Below are positions 27,956-40,055 of a stretch of DNA of 56,941 nt, in pieces. This stretch comes from Gammaproteobacteria bacterium (GTDB lineage: Bacteria > Pseudomonadota > Gammaproteobacteria > Chromatiales > Chromatiaceae): assembly GCA_020445405.1 (NCBI GenBank), contig JAGRGQ010000019.1, positions 1 to 56,941 on the forward strand, read 5' to 3'. The position numbers and the translations under genes were made by a program. Position 1 is the first letter of the stretch. Every line of letters starts with the position of its first letter. The notes under the pieces are model-generated. The model saw only the letters and a program-made list of their open reading frames with translations. It ran no database searches and was not told the origin of the DNA.

Positions 27956-28474
27956 ATGGGACTAGTAAGAAACATATTCCTGATTGGACCGATGGGCGCC
28001 GGCAAAAGCACCATTGGTCGGCAGGTCGCCTCCCTGCTCAGACTGGAGTTCACCGACAGCGATCGTGAGATCCAGGGCCGTACCGGTGTGGATATACCGA
28101 CCATCTTCGACTTCGAGGGCGAAGAGGGGTTTCGCAAACGGGAAAAGGCGGCAATCGAGGATCTGACCAGTGCAGAAGGCCAGGTACTGGCAACCGGAGG
28201 CGGCGCGGTGCTCGACCCGGACAACCGCCGCAATCTCTCCAGCCGCGGTGTTGTCATTTACCTTACCTGCAGCCCTCAGCAGCAATACGAACGTACCATG
28301 CGGGACAAGAACCGACCTTTATTGCAGACGGAGAATCCCCTCGCGAAACTGGAAGCTTTGATGGAAGAGAGGGACCCACTCTACCAAAGCATCGCTGATT
28401 TCATCGTATCCACCGAGAACAGAAGCGCGCAGGTGGTCGCTAAGGAGATCGTGCGCAAGCTGGATGAATATTGA
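27956..28474 (+). CDS. aroK: Shikimate kinase
   Basis: 172 residues. Phosphorylates shikimate at the 3-hydroxyl using ATP. Walker A is GPMGAGKST (residues 11-19), the shikimate-binding Asp and Arg lie in FTDSDREIQGRTG, GGGAVL is the substrate loop, and RNRPLL-like MRDKNRPLLQ is the lid arginine. AroK type. Its partner aroB follows, but only after an unusual gap of about 410 bp (28475-28884). Confidence 0.96.
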   Translation: MGLVRNIFLIGPMGAGKSTIGRQVASLLRLEFTDSDREIQGRTGVDIPTIFDFEGEEGFRKREKAAIEDLTSAEGQVLATGGGAVLDPDNRRNLSSRGVVIYLTCSPQQQYERTMRDKNRPLLQTENPLAKLEALMEERDPLYQSIADFIVSTENRSAQVVAKEIVRKLDEY

Positions 28475-28884
28475 CCGTTTTGCCGATTGTCGGCAGTATC
28501 CTTCCTTTTCGGCATACCGCAGTGTCTCCAGTCAGAATGCGGGTGCGAATTATCCGAAGTTCAGCGACTGTTTTAGGTCCTTCCGGAAACAACCGCTTTT
28601 AACTCCTCGCCATCCCGGCGCAACCCGGGGTACAGGGCATCCGGCACCGTACTGGATCCGGGAATCGGAGCATATCGGAAAAAACAGATTCGCATTATGT
28701 CATGATTTACCCACATACCTCACCGGGGTCCGCGTCTATACGTAACAGTTTGTTTAATTGAAAAAAATCCTTAAAATCAAGGTTTCCCTGTTGAAATATA
28801 CGGGTTGGCCGCCAAAGGAAAACGGCGCTCTTGGAGACGCATCCCGATTAACTGCGGTGTTTTGTAACGGGTGGTATCAAGTTC
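28475..28884. other. Unusually long aroK-aroB intergenic region
   Basis: 410 bp where most gammaproteobacteria have tens of bases. A 93-codon open frame at 28464-28745 is rejected: composition is unlike a protein. The central part (28582-28635) holds a dispersed repeat related to that at 17680. The last 150 bp are AT-rich around 28745-28790 and could carry a separate aroB promoter. Confidence 0.6.
28582..28635. repeat. Dispersed REP-like repeat, copy 2 (between aroK and aroB)
   Basis: GGAAACAACCGCTTTT (28585-28600) then CATCCCGGCGCAACCCGGG (28611-28629) resembles copy 1 at 17680-17729 in order and spacing (GAAACAGCCGCTTT then CATCCCGGC...GCCGGG). Here the hairpin is imperfect and lacks the outer GATGAC arm, so it may be a decayed copy. 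Confidence 0.5.
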
Positions 28885-29985
28885 ATGGTCCCGGAAATAG
28901 CTAAAGTGCAGGTTGCTCTCGGGGAGCGCTCCTATCCCATATACATCGGCTCGGGTCTGCTCGGACGCAGTGATATCTACCGTCGGCACATCCCCTCTTC
29001 CCAGGTGATGCTGGTTTCAAATGAGACTGTCGCACCGCTTTATCTGCCGAAACTGACTGAAGCACTGCAGGGGTTTAAGGTCGAGTCGGTCATCCTGCCA
29101 GATGGTGAACAGTACAAAACCCTGGAAGTCTGGAATCAAATTTTCAATCAACTGCTGCGAAAGCAGTTTAACCGGCAGTGCACCATCATTGCGCTGGGGG
29201 GCGGCGTAGTCGGTGATATGGCTGGATTTGCAGCCGCCACCTATCAACGAGGGGTTCATTTTATTCAGGTACCCACCACCCTGCTGGCCCAGGTAGACTC
29301 CTCGGTCGGCGGCAAAACCGGCATTAACCATGCGCTGGGAAAGAACATGATCGGGGCTTTTTATCAGCCGCGCTGTGTAGTGGTGGATATTGAGACGCTG
29401 GCTTCTCTCGATCAGCGCCAGTTATCCGCAGGCATCGCTGAAGTGATCAAGTACGGTCTGATCAACGACGCCGCGTTTTTTGCCTGGTTGGAATCCAATA
29501 TGGATGCGCTTTTGGCCCGTGACCCCTGGGCGTTGGCCTATGCCGTCGAGCACTCCTGTCTGGACAAGGCACAAGTGGTTGCTGCGGATGAAAAGGAGGC
29601 CGGGCAGCGGGCGCTGTTAAATCTGGGGCATACTTTCGGACATGCTATAGAGACCGGCATGGGATATGGCCAATGGCTGCATGGCGAAGCGGTGGCTGCA
29701 GGAATGTGTATGGCTGCGGACATGTCGCGACGCCTCGGATGGCTGACCAGCGATGCGCAGGCACGTATCATTGCTTTGGTTCGCAGGGCGGGACTTCCGA
29801 TCACTCCGCCCAACGATATCAATCGGGAACGATTCCTCTCTTTAATGGGAGTCGACAAGAAAATCATGGATGGCAGGCTCCGGCTGGTGCTTCTGAAAGC
29901 CATCGGGGTTTCTCTGGTGACGGACGCCTTCGATCAAACAGAACTGAATAATACGTTGAATGGATACGCTGGAAAGCCGGACTGA
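28885..29985 (+). CDS. aroB: 3-Dehydroquinate synthase
   Basis: 366 residues. Converts DAHP to 3-dehydroquinate with NAD and zinc, second step of the shikimate pathway. Conserved parts: [11 protein letters not shown], the NAD-binding [21 protein letters not shown] with [21 protein letters not shown], and the zinc ligands in [15 protein letters not shown] and [11 protein letters not shown]. No clear Shine-Dalgarno before the ATG. Overlaps the damX-like gene by 26 bp, so those two are coupled. Confidence 0.97.
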   Translation: MVPEIAKVQVALGERSYPIYIGSGLLGRSDIYRRHIPSSQVMLVSNETVAPLYLPKLTEALQGFKVESVILPDGEQYKTLEVWNQIFNQLLRKQFNRQCTIIALGGGVVGDMAGFAAATYQRGVHFIQVPTTLLAQVDSSVGGKTGINHALGKNMIGAFYQPRCVVVDIETLASLDQRQLSAGIAEVIKYGLINDAAFFAWLESNMDALLARDPWALAYAVEHSCLDKAQVVAADEKEAGQRALLNLGHTFGHAIETGMGYGQWLHGEAVAAGMCMAADMSRRLGWLTSDAQARIIALVRRAGLPITPPNDINRERFLSLMGVDKKIMDGRLRLVLLKAIGVSLVTDAFDQTELNNTLNGYAGKPD

Positions 29986-32041
29986 AAAGCGGGGCGCTGC
30001 GACGCGCTCCACCTCCGTCGGAAACTCACCACCGATCCCGGAGCTTTTGCTGACGACAGAGTTCAGGCAAAGACTCGATTTGGTCCGACATCTTGCGGCC
30101 AACAGTGATCGGATCCCGCTGGTAAGAGGGGTTCACGGGGTTGGCAAGAGCACACTGATGGACTTGTTGCTGCAGCAAGCTCCTGCGGATTGGGAGATTT
30201 ACCGTCTCGAAGCAACACCTATGCTGCAGCCGGACCAGCTGATTTATGGCATGTGCCGCCGCTTTTCCACTTCCCAGGAGAACCTGGATGGGGTCGATCA
30301 GCTCATTCAAAGATTTGAAGCGCTGAAGCGGTCGGGGCGGCTGCCGGTGATCATCGTTGACGATGCCGAGCAATTGCCGGTCACTACGCTTCAGGGGCTG
30401 TTTGGAATCTATTCCAAAGCATCCGGTCAGGCGAGCAGACCGGCGCTTATTCTGTCTGCTTCCCCGCAGATTGACGATTTACTCGAAGAAACACGTCTTC
30501 AGTTCGCGTCGCAAAAATTGCAGGTTCTGGAGTTGGTTCCACTAAATCGTGAACAGTCGGATCAGTTGGTGCGTCATCTTTTCAAGGTACTGGAGGGACA
30601 GCATGGAATGCCAGTCTCCGATGCGGGATATGAAAAGATCTTCCACACCAGCGGCGGGCTTCCAGGAATGATCAGCCAGCAGGTGGAACAGATTCTTCGT
30701 CCGAAGACGGTCACCCCCGCAACACTTGCCAAACGCCGGATCTTTCTTCCGCAACTGCTGGCGGATGTCTCTCCGCCGGTACTTATCGGAGGCGGTGTTC
30801 TCGCCCTGCTTCTACTGCTTACGCTGGTTTTTGAAGATGAGATCAACGCCCTTTTCGAACCTGCAGTATCTCCCGCTGAAACCGCGGAAAACAGCGGCAC
30901 CATACCATTATCGCTCCCCAATCAGCCGTTGAAGGTGGAGAGGGATGTATCGGTGCGCATGGAGACGGAGGAGTCGAGCCCCGTGCCGGCATGGAGACAC
31001 GATGCGCTGGGTGACAAGAGCACTACCCCCGTACTGACACCGGATACCCCGAGCGTCGAAAAGAGCAGCACACCAATGGATATAGTGGTTAATCTTCCCC
31101 GACTGACAGCTCAGGAACCAGGCAATAGGATTGTTGCCAAAAAACCACTGGAGCAACCGCCGGTGGAAATGTCAACCACGCCCTCAACCGCGATTTCGGA
31201 GATGAACAAACCGGTGGAAAAAGCGGCACCGGCGACTGTGCCCAAGACTCAACTTGAATCTAATGCAGCGCCAGAAGCAGCCGTAACAACAGCTGTGGAA
31301 ATGACATCCGCACCCTCAACCGGGGCTTTGGAAACGGTCAAACCGGTGGAAAAAGCTATCCCGGCGACCGTGCCCGAGACTCAACCGGAATCTACCGCCG
31401 CGCCAAAAGCGGCCGTAACTACAGCGGTGGAAATGACATCCCCACCCTCAACAGCGGCCTTGGAAACGGACAAACCGGTGGAAAAAGCTATCCCGGCGAC
31501 TCTGCCCGAAACTCAACCGGAATCTACCGCGGCGCCAAAAGCAGCCCTCACAGCGGTGGAAGCGGGAATTCGCGCGACGGCGCCCTCCATGCCGGTATCA
31601 AAGACCAAGAACCGGGGGGGGACACCGGCTCCGGTTGTTGAGTTGGGCGAAACCAAAAAACTGGAGAAAACGGTTCTGCCTGAGCCGGTCATTTTGGCGT
31701 CAAAAAGCCGGAAACCATCTCCCGCGCCGGTGCAGGAGGACCGCATCAGACAAGAAGCCTGGCTGCTTAAGCAGTCGCCTGGTTCGTATACACTGCAACT
31801 GATCGGCGTGGGCGATGAAGGGGCGGTCACTAATTTCATCCAGCGTCACCGGCTGCAGGGAAAGGCCGCGTACTTTCGCACCGAAAGCAATGGGCGCCCC
31901 TGGTTTCCGGTCCTTTACGGTATCTATCCCAGCCGCAGCGCCGCAGTTGCAGCACGTTCAAAACTGCCGGAAGCGCTATCAGGGCAGGGGGTTTGGCCTA
32001 GATCTCTGGCCTCCATTCAGCAGGCAATCAAGAAAAAATAG
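29960..32041 (+). CDS. damX: DamX-like cell-division protein (AAA ATPase with SPOR domain)
   Basis: 693 residues. N-terminal ExeA-like AAA ATPase with Walker [10 protein letters not shown] (residues 57-65) and Walker [10 protein letters not shown] (130-138), then a membrane segment at about 273-291, a long low-complexity linker (292-600) with three tandem 44-residue repeats, and a C-terminal SPOR domain (about 610-680; [14 protein letters not shown]), which binds denuded septal peptidoglycan. E. coli DamX has the last half of this plan; the ATPase-plus-SPOR form is known from Pseudomonas and relatives downstream of aroB. The start overlaps aroB. Followed by gltB, as in Pseudomonas. Confidence 0.9.
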   Translation: MDTLESRTEKRGAATRSTSVGNSPPIPELLLTTEFRQRLDLVRHLAANSDRIPLVRGVHGVGKSTLMDLLLQQAPADWEIYRLEATPMLQPDQLIYGMCRRFSTSQENLDGVDQLIQRFEALKRSGRLPVIIVDDAEQLPVTTLQGLFGIYSKASGQASRPALILSASPQIDDLLEETRLQFASQKLQVLELVPLNREQSDQLVRHLFKVLEGQHGMPVSDAGYEKIFHTSGGLPGMISQQVEQILRPKTVTPATLAKRRIFLPQLLADVSPPVLIGGGVLALLLLLTLVFEDEINALFEPAVSPAETAENSGTIPLSLPNQPLKVERDVSVRMETEESSPVPAWRHDALGDKSTTPVLTPDTPSVEKSSTPMDIVVNLPRLTAQEPGNRIVAKKPLEQPPVEMSTTPSTAISEMNKPVEKAAPATVPKTQLESNAAPEAAVTTAVEMTSAPSTGALETVKPVEKAIPATVPETQPESTAAPKAAVTTAVEMTSPPSTAALETDKPVEKAIPATLPETQPESTAAPKAALTAVEAGIRATAPSMPVSKTKNRGGTPAPVVELGETKKLEKTVLPEPVILASKSRKPSPAPVQEDRIRQEAWLLKQSPGSYTLQLIGVGDEGAVTNFIQRHRLQGKAAYFRTESNGRPWFPVLYGIYPSRSAAVAARSKLPEALSGQGVWPRSLASIQQAIKKK
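31163..31555 (+). repeat. Three tandem 132/132/129-bp repeats inside damX
   Basis: Units begin GTGGAAATG at 31163 and 31295 and 31427. They encode 44, 44 and 43 residues (residues 402-445, 446-489, 490-532): V-E-M-x2-x-PST, then KPVEKA-x-PAT-x-P-x-TQ and AAP-x-AA. Units 2 and 3 are nearly identical at the nucleotide level, unit 1 is more diverged, which points to one older and one recent duplication. Confidence 0.9.
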
Positions 32042-32479
32042 ATGCATTCCTTAGGAGATTAAATGGTTTAGATAGGGTTGCAGCCCTATTTGAATTTGAT
32101 ATGCTCTCCACTATTGAAAGCTGCACTGCAGCAAAAAAACGTTCTTTCTATCGGGGCGCACCTTATATTCGCACTCAAATATCAGGTGAGTGTATTGATA
32201 TTTTCTGATGAGGATCTTCTGCCGGTCTGGTGCTGACCTGCGACGGGGAGAGATCCTGCGCCAATCACGTTACTGGACGCGGCGCCATAGTTGGCCAGCA
32301 GAGGGAATCTCAAGTATCCTACGCTGTTCCGTTTGTCTGGACTCGACATCACAGGATGGTGTCGTTGGATTTCAGTCTGCCCGGTAACGGTAAACATTCC
32401 GGGTTTAGAAAATTTGCATCGTAACAGGCTAGGGCAGCCGGTCTGCTGCTCCACAGCCGCGACGACGAAGGGGTATTCA
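32042..32479. other. Intergenic region between damX and gltB
   Basis: 438 bp. A weak hairpin at 32072-32089 (ATAGGG and CCCTAT around TTGCAG), followed by TTTGAATTTG, may stop damX transcription. An in-frame extension of gltB runs back to 32291 but is not homologous to other GltB proteins. The remainder should contain the gltB promoter; AT-rich DNA lies near 32100-32220. No riboswitch class I could recognise. Confidence 0.55.
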
Positions 32480-35400
32480 ATGAGCCATATGGCATTGCCA
32501 CCGAAAAAGGGGTTGTATGACCCGCAAAATGAACATGATGCTTGCGGCGTCGGATTTGTGGCTGATATCAAGGGTCGCAAGAGTCATCGGATTATAGATC
32601 AGGGTCTGAGCATTCTGGATCGGCTGACTCACCGCGGTGCCGTGGGCGCGGACCCCAAAGCCGGGGACGGCGCGGGTATCCTTCTGCAGGTGCCGGATGA
32701 ATTTTTCCGTGGCGTAGTGGATTTCTCTCTACCTGAGCCGGGCCAATATGCGGTCGGCATGCTGTTCCTGACAAAAGACGACAAGATACGAGCAGAAGTC
32801 GAATCCATTGTGGCTAAATTCGTGGAAGAGGAGGGACAGCATATTCTCGGTTGGCGCGACGTTCCGGTGAACAATGCCGGACTGGGGCATAGTGTGCTGC
32901 CGACAGAGCCGGTGATTCGACAGGTCTTTATCGGCCGGGGAGAAAACTGTGCCGATCAGGACGCCTTCGAACGCAAGCTGTATGCTATCCGCAAACTGAT
33001 TGCCAACACCGTATTCCACAATCACGGCGAGCAATCTGGCACCTTTTATGCGACGTCCTTCTCTTCACGCACCATCACCTATAAAGGCATGCTGCTGGCG
33101 AACCAGGTCGGTGAATACTATCCCGACCTGAAGGATGAACGGGTGACATCGGCGCTGGCGCTGGTGCATCAGCGCTTCTCTACCAACACTTTTCCGACCT
33201 GGGATCTGGCCCACCCATTCCGGATGATCGCCCATAACGGTGAGATCAATACCCTACGTGGCAACGTTAACTGGATGCGCGCCCGTAGAAGCTCTATGGC
33301 TTCGGAAATTATGGGTGAGGACCTGGATAAAATCTGGCCGCTTACCTATGAAGGTCAATCGGACTCGGCCTCTTTTGACAACGCGCTGGAGCTGCTGGTT
33401 CAGGGCGGCTACTCACTGGCACACGCGATGATGGTGCTCATTCCCGAAGCCTGGTCCGGCAACGAACATATGGATGAAAAGCGGCGGGCTTTCTACGAGT
33501 ACCACGCAGCGTTGATGGAGCCGTGGGATGGTCCGGCGGCGGTGGCTTTTACCGACGGGCGTCAGATCGGCGCGACGCTGGACAGAAACGGACTGCGTCC
33601 GGCCCGCTATCTGATCACTGATGACGGCCTGGTGGTGATGGCCTCGGAAATGGGTGTACTGGATATCCCGGAGGAGAAGATCGTCAAGAAATGGCGTCTG
33701 CAGCCAGGCAAGATGTTTCTGATCGATATGGAGCAGGGGCGCATCATCGATGATGCAGAACTCAAAGAGCAGCTTGCCTCGGCCAAACCGTATCGCCAGT
33801 GGCTGGATGAAACCCAGATCAGCCTGAACAACCTACCGGTGGTGGTCAGCTCCATGTCCCCCGATCCGGATACGCTTCGTCAAAGGCAACAGGCCTTTGG
33901 CTATACTCAGGAAGACCTTAAGTTTCTGCTTCTGCCGATGGTACTGACCGGCCAGGAGGGGACCGGATCCATGGGCGCCGACAATCCGCCCTCGGTCCTT
34001 TCGCGGCGGCCAAAACACCTGTCCACCTATTTCAAACAGAACTTTGCTCAGGTGACCAACCCGCCGATCGATCCAATCCGTGAGGAGATCGTCATGTCAC
34101 TGGTCTCCCTGATCGGTCCCCGCCCCAATCTGCTGGGCATGTCCGACGGCGGCACCAATATGCGGCTGGAAATCAGCCAGCCGGTACTGACCAACACCGA
34201 TCTCGAACGTATACGCGACATCGAGGACAGTTCCGGCGGCGCCTTTCGCACCCGTACGCTGGACATATGCTATCCCGTGGAAAAGGGCGCTGCAGGCATG
34301 AAGCCGGCACTTGATGCGCTGTGCGAACGTGCCGAGGTTGCTGTGGGAGAGGGCTACAACATTCTGATTTTAGCGGACCGAAATGCGGATGCTGATTTCA
34401 TCAGCATACCGGCCCTGCTGGCCACCTCAGCGGTTCATCACCATCTGATCCGCAAGGGGCTGCGTACCGAATCCGGTTTGGTGGTCGAGACGGGTGCTGC
34501 GCTCGAAGTACATCATTTCGCGACTCTGGCCGGCTATGGCGCAGAGGCGATCAATCCCTATGTTGCGTTCGATACCATCCAGTCGATGCTACCGAAAATT
34601 TCGGAGGATCTGGATTTCGATGAGGCGCAGAAACGTTATATCAAAGCGGTTGGCAAAGGTCTGAAGAAGGTGTTTTCCAAAATGGGCATCTCCACCTTCC
34701 AGTCCTACTGTGGAGCGCAGATATTCGACGCTGTCGGACTTTCGAGCACCTTTGTGGAGCAATATTTTACCGGCACCGCAACCACGGTCGAGGGAGCCGG
34801 CCTCAAGCAGATCGCCACGGACACGGTCAAATGGCACAAAAATGCGTTCGGTAAAAACCCCGTATACCGCAACCACCTGGACGTAGGGGGCGACTATGCC
34901 TACCGTCTGCGCGGCGAGGATCACGTCTGGACACCGGAGACTATTGCCAAACTGCAGCATGCATCACGCGCGAATGACGCAAAAACGTATGCCGAGTTCG
35001 CCCGTATCATCAACGAACAGAATGAGCGGTTGCTGACCTTCCGCGGTCTGTTTGACCTTAAATGGGCGGAGCAGGAGATTCCATTGGACGAGGTGGAGCC
35101 TGCCACGCAGATTGTTAAGCGTTTCGCCACCGGTGCGATGTCGTTTGGCAGCATCTCCTACGAAGCGCACTCCACGCTGGCGATCGCGATGAATGCACTG
35201 GGTGGTAAGTCGAATACCGGTGAAGGCGGTGAAGAGGCGGAGCGTTTCAGGCCGCTCGCCGACGGCTCGAGCAACCCGGAACGGTCTGCTATCAAGCAGG
35301 TCGCTTCGGGCCGGTTCGGCGTAACCACCGAATACCTGGTCAACGCCGACGATATCCAGATCAAAATGGCACAGGGGGCCAAGCCCGGGGAGGGCGGGCA

Positions 35401-37123
35401 GTTGCCGGGACATAAGGTAAACGCCCAGATTGCACGGGTGCGTCACTCCACCCCCGGCGTGGGTCTGATTTCACCGCCACCACATCACGACATCTACTCC
35501 ATCGAAGATCTGGCACAGTTGATTCATGATCTGAAGAACGTGAATCCCAAGGCCCGAATTTCGGTGAAACTTGTCTCTGAGGTAGGCGTTGGAACGGTTG
35601 CGGCGGGCGTATCGAAGGCGCACGCGGACCATGTCACCATCGCCGGTTACGACGGCGGCACCGGCGCAAGTCCGTTGACCTCAATCAAACACGCCGGTTC
35701 ACCCTGGGAGATCGGACTGGCGGAAACCCACCAGACCCTGGTGTTGAACCAGTTGCGCGGCCGCATTGCGGTACAGGTGGACGGTGGACTGCGCACCGGA
35801 CGCGACGTCGTGGTCGGTGCGCTGCTGGGTGCCGATGAATTTGGATTTGCCACTGCGCCGCTGATCGTCGAGGGCTGCATCATGATGCGCAAGTGCCATC
35901 TCAACACCTGCCCCGTAGGCGTTGCCACGCAGGACCCCGAACTGCGTAAACGCTTTACCGGGAAACCGGAGCATGTGATCAACTATTTCTTCTTTGTGGC
36001 TGAAGAGGTAAGAAGCCTGATGGCCCGACTCGGGTACCGTCGATTCGATGAGATGATCGGCAAGATGGATCGCCTGGACATGCGCACAGCCATTGAGCAC
36101 TCCAAAGCGCAGGGCCTGGATTTCTCGCGAATTCTCTGCAAGCCCGATGTGGATCAGAGTGTCGCCCTTTACAACTGTGAAGATCAGGATCACGGATTGG
36201 AGAAGGCGATCGACCACCAGCTTATCGAGCAATCCAAGCCAGCTCTCGAGAACGGGGAGCCGGTAAGAATAGAAGTTGATATTCACAATTATAACCGCAC
36301 CTTCGGCACAATGCTGTCGGGGCGCCTGGCCGAACGTTATGGTTTTGCCGGCTTGCCCGACGACACCGTATACATCAAAGCCAAAGGAACGGCGGGCCAG
36401 TCGTTTGGCGCCTGGCTGGCGAAAGGAGTGACTATCGAACTCGCGGGAGAAGGTAACGATTACGTCGGTAAAGGGCTTTCCGGCGGGCGATTGGTGATCT
36501 ATCCGCCCAAAGAGTCAGGTATCGACCGGGCAGAGGAGAATATCATTGTCGGCAATACAGTCCTGTACGGTGCCGTCAGCGGTGAATGCTATTTCCGCGG
36601 CGTTGCGGGAGAGAGATTCTGTGTCCGCAACTCCGGTGCCATCGCAGTCATCGAGGGGGTGGGTGACCATGGCTGCGAATATATGACCGGGGGGATCGTC
36701 GTCTGCCTCGGCAATACCGGCCGCAATTTCGCTGCCGGTATGTCCGGGGGTATTGCCTATGTTCTGGACCAGTCGGGCACCTTTGAACAGTGCTGCAACC
36801 TCGCTATGGTGGAACTCCAGCCGATCGCGGAGGAGGACGATGCCCTGGAGGAACTGGATCATCAGGGCGGCGATCTGGAGGCCCATGGAATGGTCGATGT
36901 CAGCCATGACATGACCCGCTACGATGCCATTCGGCTACGTCAGTTGATCGAAAAGCATCTGCATTATACAGACAGTTCTGTAGCCAGAACGGTGCTTGAC
37001 AACTGGGAAGTCTATCTGAGGAAGTTTGTGAAGGTTATGCCTGTCGACTACCGCCGTGCGCTGGAGGAGCTTCAGTTGCAGAAAGAGTCCCAGGAGAACG
37101 AAGTGAGAAAGGGGGTGCAGTAG
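32480..37123 (+). CDS. gltB: Glutamate synthase (NADPH), large subunit
   Basis: 1547 residues from the ATG at 32480 (AAGGGG 7 bases upstream). Transfers the amide of glutamine to 2-oxoglutarate. Order: short propeptide ending before the catalytic C22 ([10 protein letters not shown]), class II glutaminase domain, central domain, the FMN-binding synthase domain with [17 protein letters not shown] and YDGGTGASP, the cluster cysteines in [15 protein letters not shown], and the C-terminal beta-helix (GXXGXXXG repeats such as [11 protein letters not shown]). Removal of the propeptide leaves Cys as N-terminal nucleophile. Forms an operon with gltD 2 bp downstream, then hemE. Confidence 0.97.
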   Translation: MSHMALPPKKGLYDPQNEHDACGVGFVADIKGRKSHRIIDQGLSILDRLTHRGAVGADPKAGDGAGILLQVPDEFFRGVVDFSLPEPGQYAVGMLFLTKDDKIRAEVESIVAKFVEEEGQHILGWRDVPVNNAGLGHSVLPTEPVIRQVFIGRGENCADQDAFERKLYAIRKLIANTVFHNHGEQSGTFYATSFSSRTITYKGMLLANQVGEYYPDLKDERVTSALALVHQRFSTNTFPTWDLAHPFRMIAHNGEINTLRGNVNWMRARRSSMASEIMGEDLDKIWPLTYEGQSDSASFDNALELLVQGGYSLAHAMMVLIPEAWSGNEHMDEKRRAFYEYHAALMEPWDGPAAVAFTDGRQIGATLDRNGLRPARYLITDDGLVVMASEMGVLDIPEEKIVKKWRLQPGKMFLIDMEQGRIIDDAELKEQLASAKPYRQWLDETQISLNNLPVVVSSMSPDPDTLRQRQQAFGYTQEDLKFLLLPMVLTGQEGTGSMGADNPPSVLSRRPKHLSTYFKQNFAQVTNPPIDPIREEIVMSLVSLIGPRPNLLGMSDGGTNMRLEISQPVLTNTDLERIRDIEDSSGGAFRTRTLDICYPVEKGAAGMKPALDALCERAEVAVGEGYNILILADRNADADFISIPALLATSAVHHHLIRKGLRTESGLVVETGAALEVHHFATLAGYGAEAINPYVAFDTIQSMLPKISEDLDFDEAQKRYIKAVGKGLKKVFSKMGISTFQSYCGAQIFDAVGLSSTFVEQYFTGTATTVEGAGLKQIATDTVKWHKNAFGKNPVYRNHLDVGGDYAYRLRGEDHVWTPETIAKLQHASRANDAKTYAEFARIINEQNERLLTFRGLFDLKWAEQEIPLDEVEPATQIVKRFATGAMSFGSISYEAHSTLAIAMNALGGKSNTGEGGEEAERFRPLADGSSNPERSAIKQVASGRFGVTTEYLVNADDIQIKMAQGAKPGEGGQLPGHKVNAQIARVRHSTPGVGLISPPPHHDIYSIEDLAQLIHDLKNVNPKARISVKLVSEVGVGTVAAGVSKAHADHVTIAGYDGGTGASPLTSIKHAGSPWEIGLAETHQTLVLNQLRGRIAVQVDGGLRTGRDVVVGALLGADEFGFATAPLIVEGCIMMRKCHLNTCPVGVATQDPELRKRFTGKPEHVINYFFFVAEEVRSLMARLGYRRFDEMIGKMDRLDMRTAIEHSKAQGLDFSRILCKPDVDQSVALYNCEDQDHGLEKAIDHQLIEQSKPALENGEPVRIEVDIHNYNRTFGTMLSGRLAERYGFAGLPDDTVYIKAKGTAGQSFGAWLAKGVTIELAGEGNDYVGKGLSGGRLVIYPPKESGIDRAEENIIVGNTVLYGAVSGECYFRGVAGERFCVRNSGAIAVIEGVGDHGCEYMTGGIVVCLGNTGRNFAAGMSGGIAYVLDQSGTFEQCCNLAMVELQPIAEEDDALEELDHQGGDLEAHGMVDVSHDMTRYDAIRLRQLIEKHLHYTDSSVARTVLDNWEVYLRKFVKVMPVDYRRALEELQLQKESQENEVRKGVQ

Positions 37124-37125
37124 CA

Positions 37126-38580
37126 ATGGGCAAACCAACGGGTTTCATGGAGTACGCGCGTCAGGACCGGACCTATCAGCCGGCAGCCGACCGGGTCACC
37201 CATTTCAAAGAGTTCGTGCTCCCCCTGAGCGAAGCGGATCTGAGCATTCAGGGCGCACGCTGTATGGATTGCGGCATCCCTTTCTGTCACACCGGATGTC
37301 CGGTCAACAACCTGATTCCGGACTGGAACGATCTGGTATACCGCTGGGAGTGGAAGGCGGCGATCGAGATGCTGCATTCAACCAACAATTTCCCTGAATT
37401 CACCGGGCGTATCTGCCCCGCGCCCTGTGAGGCTTCCTGCACACTTAACCTGGATGAGTCGCCGGTTACAATCAAGACCATTGAATACAGCATTGTCGAA
37501 AAAGCCTGGGAAGAGGGTTGGATTCAGCCGCAGATTGCTCCCCACAAGAGTGGACGCCGGGTGGCAGTAGTAGGTTCCGGGCCTGCCGGATTGGCCTGTG
37601 CACAGCAACTTGCACGTGCAGGACACTCAGTCCGGGTGTACGAGAAGGAGAACCGGATAGGCGGACTGCTGCGCTATGGCATCCCCGACTTCAAGCTGAA
37701 TAAAAAGATTATTGACAGGCGCATTGCCCAGATGAAGGCCGAGGGCGTGAAATTTCACGCCAACACCCATATCGGAGTCGATATACCGGCACGCAAACTG
37801 GTCGATGAATTTCACGCGGTTGTACTGGCGGGTGGCGCCGAGCAGCCGCGCGATCTGCCTGTGCCGGGGCGGGGGCTGAAGGGTATTCATTTCGCCATGG
37901 ATTTTCTGCGCACCAACAGCCACCGCGTACAGGGAGACGATATCCCCGAAGAGCAGTTTATCTCGGCCACCGGCAAGCATGTCGTTGTAATCGGTGGTGG
38001 TGATACCGGCTCCGACTGCATCGGCACCTCGACCCGCCACGGAGCGGCATCGGTGACTCAGATCGAGATATTGCCCAAACCCCCGGAGAAAGAGGACAAA
38101 GGCCTGACCTGGCCCAACTGGCCAAATAAGATGCGCACCTCCAGCTCGCAGGAGGAGGGATGCAAGCGTATGTGGAGCGTTGCCACCAAGGAGTTTCTGG
38201 CTGACGGTCAAGGCAATGTCCGAAAAATCAGGTGCATAAAGGTGGATTGGCAGAAGGACGAGTCCGGTAACTGGCAGATGTCCGAGGTGGCCGGCTCGGA
38301 ATTCGAGCTTAAAGCGGATCTCGTGACACTGGCCATGGGCTTTCTGCATCCGGTCCATAAAGGCATGCTGGAGGAGTTGAAAACCGCACTGGACAATCGC
38401 GGCAACGTGAAGAGCAGTACCGAAGGCAGAAATGCCTACAAGACCTCCATCGACGGTATATTTGCCGCAGGCGATATGCGGCGCGGTCAGTCACTGGTAG
38501 TCTGGGCCATACGCGAGGGGCGCCAATGCGCGCGGGCGGTGGATGAGTATCTGATGAAATCCTCCGAACTCCCCAGATAA
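37126..38580 (+). CDS. gltD: Glutamate synthase (NADPH), small subunit
   Basis: 484 residues. Takes electrons from NADPH to the large subunit through FAD and iron-sulfur clusters. N-terminal cysteines ([24 protein letters not shown], in pieces, and CPAPCEASC) bind two 4Fe-4S clusters; the FAD fold is [20 protein letters not shown], the NADPH fold [15 protein letters not shown], and the end [18 protein letters not shown] is typical. Translation is closely coupled with gltB (start 2 bp after its stop). Confidence 0.97.
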   Translation: MGKPTGFMEYARQDRTYQPAADRVTHFKEFVLPLSEADLSIQGARCMDCGIPFCHTGCPVNNLIPDWNDLVYRWEWKAAIEMLHSTNNFPEFTGRICPAPCEASCTLNLDESPVTIKTIEYSIVEKAWEEGWIQPQIAPHKSGRRVAVVGSGPAGLACAQQLARAGHSVRVYEKENRIGGLLRYGIPDFKLNKKIIDRRIAQMKAEGVKFHANTHIGVDIPARKLVDEFHAVVLAGGAEQPRDLPVPGRGLKGIHFAMDFLRTNSHRVQGDDIPEEQFISATGKHVVVIGGGDTGSDCIGTSTRHGAASVTQIEILPKPPEKEDKGLTWPNWPNKMRTSSSQEEGCKRMWSVATKEFLADGQGNVRKIRCIKVDWQKDESGNWQMSEVAGSEFELKADLVTLAMGFLHPVHKGMLEELKTALDNRGNVKSSTEGRNAYKTSIDGIFAAGDMRRGQSLVVWAIREGRQCARAVDEYLMKSSELPR

Positions 38581-38645
38581 GGATCAGCGATACCGGTCGG
38601 TTCGATTGCCGGACGGAGCATCAAGGCTGGATGGAGTGCGACAAA

Positions 38646-39710
38646 GTGACTGATTTGAAAAATGACCGATTTTTGCGTGCCCTGCAGCGTGAGCCGGTGG
38701 ATGTTACGCCGGTCTGGATGATGCGTCAGGCCGGACGTTACCTGCCCGAGTATCGCGAAACCAGAAGTAAGGCCGGCAGCTTCCTCGGCCTTTGCAAAAA
38801 TCCGGAACTGGCCTGCGAGGTCACGATTCAACCTTTGCGCCGATTTCCGCTGGACGCCGCCATCCTCTTTTCCGACATACTCACGGTACCCGATGCCATG
38901 GGTCTGGGACTCTACTTCGCTGAAGGCGAGGGGCCCCGATTTCATCGCCCCATACAGACCGAAGCGGCGATAAAATCCCTCGGCGTACCGGATCCGGAAG
39001 AAGAGCTCGCTTATGTTATGAACGCCGTCAGAACGATTCGCAGGGAGCTGGATGGACAGGTGCCGTTGATTGGCTTTTCCGGCAGTCCCTGGACCCTCGC
39101 GACCTATATGGTGGAGGGGAGCAGCACAAAAAACTTTGCCAAGGTCAAAGGGATGATGTTCGGACGCCCCGATCTGATGCATCAACTTCTGTCCAAGACA
39201 ACGGACGCCGTGGTGCTTTATCTGAATGCCCAGATACGCGCGGGCGCCCAGGCCGTGATGATATTCGACACCTGGGGTGGTGTACTCAGCCCCGCCGACT
39301 TCCGGATCTTCTCACTGGCTTACATGGAGCGGATAGTCCAGGGTCTGGTAAGGCGGAACGAAGGTCGCAATGTACCCGTCATACTGTTTACCAAAGGCGG
39401 AGGTCAATGGCTGGAAATCATGGCACAGACCGGGTGTGATGCCCTCGGGGTTGATTGGACCACCGATCTGGACGATGCGCGTAAGCGCGTGGGTGACCGG
39501 GTTGCGCTGCAGGGCAATATCGATCCCTGCATACTCTACTCCTCCCCGGAGCAGATCCGAGAAGGCGTGAAGCGGGTGCTCGCGAGTTACGGCAGCGGTT
39601 CCGGACACGTCTTCAATCTGGGGCATGGCATTCATCCCGACGTAAATCCTGATCGCGCACTGACACTGGTGGAAGCAGTGCACGACTTGAGCCCCGCGTA
39701 TCATCGTTGA
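38646..39710 (+). CDS. hemE: Uroporphyrinogen decarboxylase
   Basis: 354 residues. Removes four carboxyl groups from uroporphyrinogen III to give coproporphyrinogen III. The hallmark [18 protein letters not shown] is near the N-terminus, the catalytic Asp in [12 protein letters not shown], and GGGQWL and [12 protein letters not shown] follow. The start is a GTG at 38646: from it the protein aligns residue for residue with E. coli HemE (also 354), and GGAG lies 9 bases upstream; the in-frame ATG at 38631 is less likely. Last gene of the gltB-gltD-hemE unit, 65 bp after gltD. Confidence 0.96.
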   Translation: MTDLKNDRFLRALQREPVDVTPVWMMRQAGRYLPEYRETRSKAGSFLGLCKNPELACEVTIQPLRRFPLDAAILFSDILTVPDAMGLGLYFAEGEGPRFHRPIQTEAAIKSLGVPDPEEELAYVMNAVRTIRRELDGQVPLIGFSGSPWTLATYMVEGSSTKNFAKVKGMMFGRPDLMHQLLSKTTDAVVLYLNAQIRAGAQAVMIFDTWGGVLSPADFRIFSLAYMERIVQGLVRRNEGRNVPVILFTKGGGQWLEIMAQTGCDALGVDWTTDLDDARKRVGDRVALQGNIDPCILYSSPEQIREGVKRVLASYGSGSGHVFNLGHGIHPDVNPDRALTLVEAVHDLSPAYHR

Positions 39711-39794
39711 TCGTTTTGCCGCGGTATTCCGGTTCACCGCAACCTGCAACGTGGCATTAAATTGCAGTGGCGGAATTGTGTCGGGACAACCGGA

Positions 39795-39998
39795 TCAATA
39801 GTGCGGGGGAGGGGGGTCTTTTTCGGGCACACCGTGCTCCATTTGCGTCAACTCCCTGACCTGGCGCTGGACGAAGTCCAACTGCGCCGTCAACGCCGCA
39901 ATCTCCCGCTGCTGTCGGGCGAGGACATCGGATAACTCAATAATGCTCTGTTCCTGAAATGCGAGCCTGGTCTGCAGTTCAACAATCTCATTATCCAT
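39795..39998 (-). CDS. slyX: SlyX family protein
   Basis: 67 residues. An almost wholly helical coiled coil (IVELQTRLAFQEQSIIELSDVLARQQREIAALTAQL, in heptads) with the C-terminal PPPHY that marks SlyX. The function is unknown; the gene often lies near slyD in enterobacteria, but not here. AAAGGA precedes the ATG. It converges with hemE. The nearest gene on the same strand is the BASS transporter. Confidence 0.93.
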   Translation of the reverse strand: MDNEIVELQTRLAFQEQSIIELSDVLARQQREIAALTAQLDFVQRQVRELTQMEHGVPEKDPPPPHY

Positions 39999-40055
39999 CG
40001 TGCTGTCCTTTCAACTTGAATGGGATAATGCAATTCACCGCACAAAAACTTTATC

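Noticed and set aside
28464-28745. 93-codon open frame between aroK and aroB
   Set aside because: It runs through the dispersed repeat and has no family match.
32160-32240. CTGATGAG stretch upstream of gltB as part of a hammerhead ribozyme
   Set aside because: No GAAA block or matching stems within reach, so the conserved core is incomplete.
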